A stretch of DNA of 44,338 nucleotides from Gammaproteobacteria bacterium (GTDB taxonomy: Bacteria; Pseudomonadota; Gammaproteobacteria; GCA-001735895), in assembly GCA_024638385.1 (NCBI GenBank), contig JAHEKJ010000017.1, positions 1-44,338 of the forward strand, read 5' to 3'. The translations under genes and the position numbers were made by a program. How positions within the stretch are numbered: position 1 is the stretch's first letter; each line of letters begins with the position of its first letter. The notes below the pieces were generated by a model. That model had not been told where the DNA came from and searched no databases. It saw only the letters and a list, made by a program, of their open reading frames with translations. This document shows positions 8,447-15,629 of this stretch, piece after piece.

Positions 8447-9632
8447 GTACGTCGTCATCCTGCTGATCCTGGTGATCGTCGCGCTCGCCGCCGTTCTGAT
8501 CGTGCGCGAGGACCCGGGTTTCGTGATGCTGCGCTACCGCGATTACACGATCGAGACCACGCTCGCGTTTGCGATCGGCGTGGTGTTCACGTTGATGATT
8601 GGCTTCTATATCGCCGTGCGCGTGCTGCGCGGCTTGTGGAAGTTGCCGCGCAGCCTGCGCAAGGGCACGCGCAACCGGCGCATGGATCGCGCCCGCCACC
8701 ACCTGAACCAGGGCCTGATCGATCTCGCCGAGGGGCGCTTCGGGCAGGCCGAGAATCACCTGATGCGGCAGGTCGCACACAGCGAGAGCCCGCTGGTGCA
8801 TTACCTCGCCGCGGCGCGCGCCGCGCAGCTGCAGGGCAAGCACGATGCGCGCGACAATTACCTGAAGGCCGCGCACGAGGCCAACCCCGATGCCGAGCTC
8901 GCGATCGGCGTGACCCAGGCCGAGCTGCAGCTCGCCCACCAGCAGAGCGAGCAGGCGCTGGCGACGCTGACCCATCTGCACAGCGTCGCGCCGAAGCACG
9001 ATTACGTGCTGATGTTGCTTGCGCGGGCCTATTTCGAACTGGAGGACTGGCGCGCGCTGATCGAAATCCTGCCCGACGTGCGGCGCAAGAAGCTGATGAA
9101 GGAATCGCGGCTCGCCGAAATGGAGCAGGCCGGCTACCGCGGCGCGCTCGGGCTTGCCGCGACCAGCCAGCAAAGTTTCGATAAGGCCTGGAGCAAGCTG
9201 CCCAAATCGCTGCAGACCGACCCGGCGATGATCCGTTTCTATCTCGATCTGATGGCGAAACATCGCTGGTACAGCGCCAATGCCGAACAGCTCGTCGTCA
9301 GGTCGCTCGAATCCCGCTGGGACGATGCGTTGATCGAAGTCTACGGCCGTTTCGAGGCGAAAGACCCGGCCGCGCAGCTCGCGCGCGGCGAGAAATGGCT
9401 CGACGATTTCGGCCACAACGAGCAGCTGTTGCTCGCGCTCGGGCGCATCGCCGCGCGCGCCAAGCTGTGGGGCAAGGCCCAGGGTTACCTCGAGGCCAGC
9501 ATCGGCGCGCGGCCGACGCCGCCCGCCTGCCTCGCGCTGGCCGAACTGTTCGACCGCCAGTTGCAGCAACCCGACAAGGCGTCGAAGTACTACCGTCAGG
9601 GGCTCAAGCTCAGTCTCGAATCCGCCGGCTAG
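8439..9632 (+). CDS. hemY: HemY-like TPR membrane protein
   Basis: A 397-residue protein of the proteobacterial HemY_N family, linked genetically to late haem synthesis; it is not the protoporphyrinogen oxidase that shares the name. Two membrane segments lie near the N-terminus (about 4-24 and 41-62), followed by LWKLPRSLRKGTRNRRMDRAR and a soluble TPR-type helical region. GTG at 8433 or ATG at 8439 could start it; 8439 is preferred because GGGGGGAG (8425-8432) sits six bases upstream. It overlaps the end of hemX by eight bases and closes the algZR-hem group. Confidence 0.9.
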   Translation: MVKYVVILLILVIVALAAVLIVREDPGFVMLRYRDYTIETTLAFAIGVVFTLMIGFYIAVRVLRGLWKLPRSLRKGTRNRRMDRARHHLNQGLIDLAEGRFGQAENHLMRQVAHSESPLVHYLAAARAAQLQGKHDARDNYLKAAHEANPDAELAIGVTQAELQLAHQQSEQALATLTHLHSVAPKHDYVLMLLARAYFELEDWRALIEILPDVRRKKLMKESRLAEMEQAGYRGALGLAATSQQSFDKAWSKLPKSLQTDPAMIRFYLDLMAKHRWYSANAEQLVVRSLESRWDDALIEVYGRFEAKDPAAQLARGEKWLDDFGHNEQLLLALGRIAARAKLWGKAQGYLEASIGARPTPPACLALAELFDRQLQQPDKASKYYRQGLKLSLESAG

Positions 9633-9638
9633 GCCGCG

Positions 9639-10412
9639 ATGGAAATCTACGACAAGCGCGCCGCCGAATTCCTCGAGCGCGCCTACGGCACGCCCGAAAT
9701 CGTCAATCAGCGCCTGCGTACGCTCGCCGCGCTCGGCCTCGTCGCCGGCGAGGCGGTGCTCGACGCCGGCTGCGGCACCGGCCTGTTGCTCGAACTCGAG
9801 GCCGCCGCGGTCGGTACGAATGGCCGTGCCGATGGCGTCGACCTGAGCGACGACATGCTCGCGACCGCGCGCGAGCGCTGCGCCGGCCTGTCGCAGGTCG
9901 ATCTGCGCCAGGGCAGCGTCGAAGCGCTGCCGTTCGCCGACGCGAGCTTCGACGCTGCGAGCTGCACCCAGACCCTGCTCTACGTCGACGACCTCGCCGC
10001 GGCGCTTGCCGAGCTGCAGCGCGTGCTCAGGCCGCGCGGGCGGCTCGCCGTCGTCGAGACCGACTGGACCGGCACGATCGTGTCGAGCCATGACCAGGCG
10101 CTGACGCGGCGCATCTTCGACGCCTGGGGCGGCGGCGTCGCCAATCCGAACCTGCCGCGGCGGCTCAAAGCTTTGCTCGAGGGCGCCGGCTTCGGCGCCG
10201 TCCGCGCCGAGGCGGTGCCGATCCTGAACATCGGCGGCAAGGTGGGGGGATTTTCCGCCGGCATGCTGAAGAATTTCGCCGACGCCGCGAAGCGGTGCGG
10301 CGCCATCGACGAAGCCGAGGCCGCGGCCTGGCTCGACGGCATCGAGGTCTTGTCCGCGCGCGGCGAATATTTCTTTAGCGTGAACCGGTTCCTGTTCAGC
10401 GCAATCAGCTAA
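9639..10412 (+). CDS. Class I SAM-dependent methyltransferase (UbiE-like)
   Basis: A 257-residue soluble methyltransferase. Motif I VLDAGCGTGLLLEL is at about residues 39-52, followed by GVDLSDDMLATARERC (motif II region), ALPFADASFDAASCTQTLLYVDD (motif IV) and LRPRGRLAVVETDW (post IV), the order of the Methyltransf_11 fold. The C-terminal part (RRLKALLEGAGF onward) resembles UbiE/COQ5-type small-molecule enzymes, but the substrate cannot be read from sequence. It starts six bases after hemY, so it may be co-transcribed with the hem genes, and it is followed by the GFA-type protein. Confidence 0.8.
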   Translation: MEIYDKRAAEFLERAYGTPEIVNQRLRTLAALGLVAGEAVLDAGCGTGLLLELEAAAVGTNGRADGVDLSDDMLATARERCAGLSQVDLRQGSVEALPFADASFDAASCTQTLLYVDDLAAALAELQRVLRPRGRLAVVETDWTGTIVSSHDQALTRRIFDAWGGGVANPNLPRRLKALLEGAGFGAVRAEAVPILNIGGKVGGFSAGMLKNFADAAKRCGAIDEAEAAAWLDGIEVLSARGEYFFSVNRFLFSAIS

Positions 10413-10438
10413 CGCATCCGACGAGAGGAGGGCAAGAC

Positions 10439-10798
10439 ATGGCACATCGTTACGAGGGCAGTTGCCACTGCGGCAAGGTTCGCTTCGCCTACGAGGGCGA
10501 GGAAATCACGTCCGGGATCCGCTGCACCTGTTCGATCTGCCGGCGCAAGGGCGCGCTGATGAGCAGCGAGGCGATTCCGCCGGACCGGCTCGAAATCGAC
10601 GCCGATCCGGACGATCTCGGCCTCTATCAGTTCGACAGCAAGATCGCCAGGCATTATTTTTGCAAGACCTGCGGCATCTACACGCATAACGAGATGCTGC
10701 GCATCCCCGGGCATTTCAGGGTCAATCTCGGCTGCATCGAGGAGGTCGATACCGGCGCGCTCGAGGTGATCGTATTCGATGGCAAGAACCTGCTCTAG
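10439..10798 (+). CDS. GFA / CENP-V-type zinc protein
   Basis: A 119-residue single-domain protein of the glutathione-dependent formaldehyde-activating (GFA) family. Metal-binding cysteines are C9 and C11 (SCHCG), C29, C31 and C34 (CTCSICRR), and C75 and C78 (FCKTCG), the full set for two zinc sites. Activity towards S-hydroxymethylglutathione is proven for only a few members, so formaldehyde metabolism is a possibility, not a conclusion. The start has a strong GAGGAGGG ribosome site at 10424-10431. It lies between a methyltransferase and a sulfatase. Confidence 0.85.
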   Translation: MAHRYEGSCHCGKVRFAYEGEEITSGIRCTCSICRRKGALMSSEAIPPDRLEIDADPDDLGLYQFDSKIARHYFCKTCGIYTHNEMLRIPGHFRVNLGCIEEVDTGALEVIVFDGKNLL

Positions 10799-10823
10799 GT
10801 AACCGGCGGGGCAGGGGACAGAG

Positions 10824-12353
10824 ATGACCCATATCGTCATCGTCATGGCGGACCAGCTCGGCGCACTGGCGCTCGGCTGCTACGGCAACCCGGTCGTGAA
10901 ATCCCCCGAGATCGACCGGCTGGCCGCCGCGGGCGTACTGTTCGAAGCCGCCTACAGCTCGAGCCCGCTGTGCACGCCGGCGCGTTACGCGTTCATGACC
11001 GGTCAAAACGTATCGCGCTGCAACGGCTTCGACAACGCCGCCTACCTGCCGGCGACCATGCCGACCTTCGCCCACTACCTGCGCCTGATGGGTTATCGCA
11101 CCTGTCTTTCGGGCAAGATGCACTTCGTCGGTCCGGACCAGTTGCACGGCTTCGAAGACCGCGTCACGACCGACATCTACCCGGCCGACTTCGGCTGGGT
11201 GCCCGACTGGACCCGCCCCGACGAGCGCATCGACCTGTGGTACCACAACATGTCGAGCGTCAAGCAGGCCGGGGTCGCCGCGATCAGCAACCAGCTCGCC
11301 TACGACGACGAGGTCGGCAACCAGGCACTGCGCGTGATCTACGACCATGCGCGCGGCGAGGACGAACGCCCGTTGTGCCTGGTCGCGAGCTTCATTCATC
11401 CGCACGATCCGTACGCGACGCGGCAAAAATACTGGGACCTGTACGACGGCGTCGATATCCCGCCGCCGGCGGTGCCGCGCCAGGCGCATCCCGATCCGCA
11501 CACCGCGCGGCTCGAGCGCGCGATCGATCTCGACGCGGTCGAGATCACCGACGACGACATATACAGCGCGCGGCGCGCGTACTACGGCAACGTCAGCTAC
11601 GTCGACGAGTGGCTCGGCCGACTGCGCGCGGCGCTCGACGAGTGCGGCATGGGCGATGACACCGCGATCCTGTTCCTCGCCGATCACGGCGACATGCTCG
11701 GCGAGTTCGGCCTGTGGTACAAGATGACGTTTCGCGAATGGTCGAACCGGATCCCGCTCATATTGCACCACCCGGATGCGTTCGGTCCGCGGCGCGTCGC
11801 CGCGCCGGTCGCGCAGGTCGACGTGTTGCCGACGCTGCTCGACCTCGCCGCCGCCGGCGGCGCGGAAAAACCGGCGCCGATCGACCCGCTCGACGGCCGC
11901 TCGCTGCTGCCGCTGGCGCAGGGCGACGCCGCGGGCGACCCCGGTAGCTGTGTCAGCGAGTACCTCGCCGAGGGCACCGGCGCGCCGATGCTGATGATCC
12001 GGCGCGGCCGGTTCAAGTATATTTGCTGCCCGACCGACCCCGAGCAACTGTTCGACCTGGAGTCCGACCCCGACGAACTCGAAAACCTGGCCGACCACCC
12101 GCGGCTCGACGAGTTCCGCGCCGCGGCCGCGGCGCACTGGGATGCCGAGACAGTCCGTGCGCGCGTGATCGCCGATCAACAGCGCCGTCGCGCGGTGCAC
12201 GCGGCGCTGCGCGTGGGCCGCTACCAGCCGTGGGATTTCGCGCCGCGCCGCGACGCGTCGGCCGAGTACACCCGCAGCCATCTCGACCTGACGAAGTTCG
12301 ATATCACGTCGCGCTACCCGCGGCCGAAGCCGTTTCGTCCCCGGCGCAGATGA
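10824..12353 (+). CDS. betC: Choline-sulfatase-like sulfatase
   Basis: A 509-residue type I sulfatase, probably releasing sulfate from choline-O-sulfate or a related ester. The N-terminus holds the metal-binding MADQLG, and LCTPARYAFMTGQ gives C50 in the C-x-P-x-R motif that is converted to formylglycine. SGKMHFVGPDQLHGFE and FLADHGDMLGE are further active-site segments. The C-terminal block with RYQPWDF, EYTRSHLDL and RYPRP matches the extension specific to choline sulfatases, which favours that substrate over other sulfate esters. No signal peptide is seen, so it acts in the cytoplasm. Its stop overlaps the start of a histidine kinase gene (ATGA), an unusual partner. A BCCT carrier lies about 8 kb downstream. 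Confidence 0.85.
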   Translation: MTHIVIVMADQLGALALGCYGNPVVKSPEIDRLAAAGVLFEAAYSSSPLCTPARYAFMTGQNVSRCNGFDNAAYLPATMPTFAHYLRLMGYRTCLSGKMHFVGPDQLHGFEDRVTTDIYPADFGWVPDWTRPDERIDLWYHNMSSVKQAGVAAISNQLAYDDEVGNQALRVIYDHARGEDERPLCLVASFIHPHDPYATRQKYWDLYDGVDIPPPAVPRQAHPDPHTARLERAIDLDAVEITDDDIYSARRAYYGNVSYVDEWLGRLRAALDECGMGDDTAILFLADHGDMLGEFGLWYKMTFREWSNRIPLILHHPDAFGPRRVAAPVAQVDVLPTLLDLAAAGGAEKPAPIDPLDGRSLLPLAQGDAAGDPGSCVSEYLAEGTGAPMLMIRRGRFKYICCPTDPEQLFDLESDPDELENLADHPRLDEFRAAAAAHWDAETVRARVIADQQRRRAVHAALRVGRYQPWDFAPRRDASAEYTRSHLDLTKFDITSRYPRPKPFRPRRR

Positions 12354-14197
12354 CGCCGAAGCCGTTTCAGTTGCGGCAGCGCCTGTTTCTGTTACTGCTC
12401 GGCGTCGGCGGCCTGGGCGTCGCCGCGCTGCTGTGGACGCTGCTGCTGGCATACGATCGACTGTTCAACCACGTCATTCCCGAACATCGCGGTTTGCACC
12501 AGATCGAAACCGCGTCGGTGGCGCTGGTCAACCGCTATGCGTCCTACATGGCCGACCCGGACCCGAATTCGCGCGCGGCGATCGATCGCGCGCTTACGCG
12601 AGTTCGCGGGCAGCTCGACGAGTACATCGCGATGGTGGCCGACCACCGGCACGAACTCGCGGATTCGCCGAAGATCCGTGCCTCGCTCGATACGCTCGGA
12701 GGCGCCGGCCAAAGCATGCTCGTGGCGCGAATAGAATTCGAGAAGGTCTTCGCGCGTCAGGCGGCGCTCGAGGATACGATCGAGGAGGTTTTCGCGACTT
12801 ATCTCGACCAGGTCAGTAGCGAGCTCGGGACCTCGATCGAGGCGGGCAATCTCGACCAGTTGACGAGGCACAACATTCCCGAGCTGCGCATGATCAAGTC
12901 GATCAACCAGCAGATGCTACAGCTCTTCCTCGAGATCCGCGAATACCAGAATACGTCGGAAGACAAATCTTTCGACGAGATGACGCGGCTGCAACAGCAG
13001 ATCGGGTTTTCCAACACGATGCTGGAGATGTTCATCGAAAATTCGACCCCGAAGGCCGAGTCGGCCGCGGGCGTCGTCGGTGTGTTCGATGCGCTCAACG
13101 CGAGCCTGGCCGAGTTCATCGCCGCCAAGGACCGGGTCGATGCGGCGACCGTCAACGTCGAGCGCGCCGGAGTTATGCTCGCCGGCACGATCAACGCGGC
13201 GATCGAGGAAACCGAGACCGCCGGCTGGGACGACCTGCGGCAGTCGCTGCTGATGTCGGCCGGCATACTGCTGGCAACGCTGCTCGCGAGCTACCTGCTG
13301 TTGTTCGCCGGCGCGACCCGGCTGCTGGCGCCGTTGTTTCAGCTGCAACAGGCGATCAAGCGGTTCGGCGAGGGCGCGATGGCGCAGCGCGCGCCGGTTC
13401 TGCGCGCCGACGAAATCGGCAGTCTCGCCGGGGCCTTTAATACGATGGCCGACGAGCTGGAGCGCAATGCCGCGCGGCAGCACGAACTGATCGAGCAGCT
13501 CGAGCACAAGAATGCCGAACTCGAACGTTTTACCTATACCGTGTCGCACGAACTCAAGACGCCGCTGGTGACGGTCAGCGGATTTATCGGCCTGCTCGAG
13601 CGCGATATCGCCGACGGCGATCGCGCGCAAATCCGCGCCGACATCGAGCGGATCCAGCACGCGGTCGAAACCATGAGCGGGCAGCTCGAGGACTTGCTCG
13701 AGTTGTCGCGCGTCGGCCGCATCGTCAATCCGGCGCAGCGCTTTTCGGTGAGCGACCTCTGCCACGAGGTGCTGCCGATGATCGAGGGTCCGATCGGGCA
13801 AAGCAGCGCGCGCATCGAGATCGAGCCGGCGATGCCGGCGGTCGCGGCCGATCGGCTGCGCGTCGGCGAGGTCGTGCGCAACCTCGTCGAGAATGCGATC
13901 AAGTTTCATGGCGGCGCGGGCGTACCCGAAATCGAGATCGACGCGGATCTCGACGGCGATCGCGTCGAGATCCGGATCTGCGATAACGGCCCCGGGATCG
14001 AGCCGCAATTCCGCGAAAAGGTCTTCGAACTATTCGATCGCCTCGACGACTCTGTCCCCGGTACCGGCATCGGCCTCGCACTGGCGCGCCGCATCGTCGA
14101 GCTGCACGGCGGCAGAATCTGGATCGAGACCCCGAAAAATGGACAGGGCAGTTGCTTTTGCTTTACGCTTCCGGCTGCCGCAGGAGAAGAGTCATGA
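12350..14197 (+). CDS. Membrane sensor histidine kinase (HAMP-HisKA-HATPase)
   Basis: A 615-residue kinase. The first membrane helix is at about 11-33, a largely helical extracytoplasmic sensor region spans about 34-298, and the second helix is at 299-320. HAMP follows (ATRLLAPLFQL to MADELERN), then HisKA with H400 in YTVSHELKTPL, and a HATPase domain with NLVENAIKFHG, CDNGPGIEP and GTGIGLALARRIVELHGG. All catalytic boxes are intact. The sensor region matches no domain I can name; it resembles four-helix-bundle sensors in composition. The start is coupled to the sulfatase stop, and its own stop overlaps the next gene, which encodes its likely partner receiver. Confidence 0.9.
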   Translation: MTPKPFQLRQRLFLLLLGVGGLGVAALLWTLLLAYDRLFNHVIPEHRGLHQIETASVALVNRYASYMADPDPNSRAAIDRALTRVRGQLDEYIAMVADHRHELADSPKIRASLDTLGGAGQSMLVARIEFEKVFARQAALEDTIEEVFATYLDQVSSELGTSIEAGNLDQLTRHNIPELRMIKSINQQMLQLFLEIREYQNTSEDKSFDEMTRLQQQIGFSNTMLEMFIENSTPKAESAAGVVGVFDALNASLAEFIAAKDRVDAATVNVERAGVMLAGTINAAIEETETAGWDDLRQSLLMSAGILLATLLASYLLLFAGATRLLAPLFQLQQAIKRFGEGAMAQRAPVLRADEIGSLAGAFNTMADELERNAARQHELIEQLEHKNAELERFTYTVSHELKTPLVTVSGFIGLLERDIADGDRAQIRADIERIQHAVETMSGQLEDLLELSRVGRIVNPAQRFSVSDLCHEVLPMIEGPIGQSSARIEIEPAMPAVAADRLRVGEVVRNLVENAIKFHGGAGVPEIEIDADLDGDRVEIRICDNGPGIEPQFREKVFELFDRLDDSVPGTGIGLALARRIVELHGGRIWIETPKNGQGSCFCFTLPAAAGEES

Positions 14198-14649
14198 ATG
14201 GAGATGCACTGGGTGAGCCGCTCGTGTTGTTGCTGGTCGAGGACAATGATGCCCACGCGGAGATGGTCAAGCGCAGCTTCGAGCAGCACAAGGTATCGAA
14301 CGTCATTTTCCACGTCGACGACGGGCAGAAAGCGCTCGACTACGTGTTTCGCGAGGGCGATTACGCCGACCGCGAAAAGTATCCCAACCCGCACTGTATC
14401 CTGCTCGATCTGCGCCTGCCGAAGGTCGATGGGCTCGAGGTGCTGCGGCGCATCAAGTCCGACGATACGCAAAAGAAGACCCCGGTAGTGGTCCTGACGA
14501 CCTCGTCGGCGGACAAGGACATCGCGATGTCCTACGAGTACCAGGCCAACTCGTACGTGGTCAAGCCGATGGATTTCGCCAAGTTCGAGTCGCTGATGGA
14601 AGACCTCGGTTTCTACTGGCTGGCCTGGAACCAGAATCCCTGGCGCTGA
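14194..14649 (+). CDS. Rcp1-like single-domain response regulator
   Basis: A 151-residue CheY-like receiver with no output domain. Acidic residues in LLLVEDNDAH, the phospho-acceptor D72 in CILLDLRLPKVDG, T/S in VVVLTTSSAD and K in YVVKPMDF are present. The long insertion before D72 (FREGDYADREKYPNPH) is typical of the Rcp1 group that pairs with phytochrome-type or other hybrid-less kinases. The start is preceded by AGGAGA (14182-14187) and overlaps the kinase stop, so kinase and receiver are very probably a cognate pair. It would relay phosphate or act by protein contact, perhaps on the downstream HDOD or GGDEF-EAL proteins. Confidence 0.92.
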   Translation: MNGDALGEPLVLLLVEDNDAHAEMVKRSFEQHKVSNVIFHVDDGQKALDYVFREGDYADREKYPNPHCILLDLRLPKVDGLEVLRRIKSDDTQKKTPVVVLTTSSADKDIAMSYEYQANSYVVKPMDFAKFESLMEDLGFYWLAWNQNPWR

Positions 14650-14711
14650 GCTTCATTTTCCTCGGCCGCGGCCGATAACGCTGGTATCGGCAACCGACGA
14701 ACTCCCGAACC

Positions 14712-15563
14712 ATGGAAAACGCCGCCCGCCTGGCCACGCCGCAGGCGCTGGTCGACAATGTTTTGCACCTGATCAGCCTGCCCGAGATCTACCTGCGCCT
14801 GCAGCGCACGATCGAGGATCCGTTGCACACGCGCGAGCAGGTGGCCGGGATTCTAGCGCACGATCCGGCGCTGAGCGCGCGCGTGCTGCGCATCGCCAAT
14901 TCGAGTTACTACGGATTTTCGCGGCAAATCGAGTCCGTCGACGAGGCGGTCGGTATCGTCGGCGAGCTCGATTTGCGCAACCTCGCGCTGGCAGTGTCGC
15001 TGGTCGGGTCGATGTCGCGGCTCGACCGTAGCGGCGTCGACATCGATCGCTTCTGGCTGCACAGCCTGCGCACCGCCGTCGTCGCGCGGCTCGTCGCCCG
15101 CGCCGCCGGCGGCTGCAATCCGGAAACCCTGTTTCTCGCCGGCATGCTGCATGACCTCGGTATCCTCGTGATCTACCAGCAGAATCCGGAACTGTCGGTC
15201 GCGATCGACCGCCAGATCGAAGCGCTGCATCAGCTTCGCGACCAGGCCGAACGCGAAGTGCTCGGCTTCGATCACGCGGAAGTCGGCGCCTTGCTGATCG
15301 AGACCTGGGGCCTGTCGTCGGAGCTCGCCGAGCTCGCAGGATGCCACCACCAGTATCAGCTTGCGCGCGAGTATCCGCGCGCGACGCAAATCCTGTCGCT
15401 GGCAAACCTGCTCGCGGCCGACGACGGCGAGCAGGACGATCCGGGCGACGTTCGCCTGCGCACGCTCTGCGCCACGCTCGGCCTCGACACGGGCACGCTC
15501 GATTCGATCGTCGAGACCGGCGCCGCGCAGTGCGCCGAGATTCGCAATATTATCTTAGGTTAG
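14712..15563 (+). CDS. HDOD-domain signalling protein
   Basis: A 283-residue protein made almost wholly of one HDOD domain. The N-terminal helices include LPEIYLRLQRTIEDP and ILAHDPALSARVLRIANSSYYGF, the best-conserved HDOD stretch, and LAGMLHDLGILVIYQ keeps an HD pair. HDOD proteins generally act as regulatory scaffolds in chemotaxis, c-di-GMP or stress circuits; hydrolase activity is usually not shown. It lies 62 bp after the receiver gene and 66 bp before the GGDEF-EAL gene, on the same strand. The ribosome site before 14712 is weak. Confidence 0.88.
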   Translation: MENAARLATPQALVDNVLHLISLPEIYLRLQRTIEDPLHTREQVAGILAHDPALSARVLRIANSSYYGFSRQIESVDEAVGIVGELDLRNLALAVSLVGSMSRLDRSGVDIDRFWLHSLRTAVVARLVARAAGGCNPETLFLAGMLHDLGILVIYQQNPELSVAIDRQIEALHQLRDQAEREVLGFDHAEVGALLIETWGLSSELAELAGCHHQYQLAREYPRATQILSLANLLAADDGEQDDPGDVRLRTLCATLGLDTGTLDSIVETGAAQCAEIRNIILG

Positions 15564-15580
15564 TACGTCGCCGGCCGATA

Positions 15581-15599
15581 ACCGGGGTTGTACCCCGGT
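15581..15599 (+). other. Hairpin between the HDOD and GGDEF-EAL genes
   Basis: ACCGGGG (15581-15587) pairs with CCCCGGT (15593-15599) around TTGTA. No U-run follows. It could be an attenuator or an mRNA-processing structure within the signalling transcript. Confidence 0.35.
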
Positions 15600-15629
15600 C
15601 TCCTGGAACCGTAAGGAATCGCGACGCGC

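Noticed and set aside
8292..10445. A 717-residue minus-strand reading frame
   Set aside because: It is antisense to hemY and the methyltransferase, both with clear domains, and shows only the low-complexity pattern of a shadow frame.
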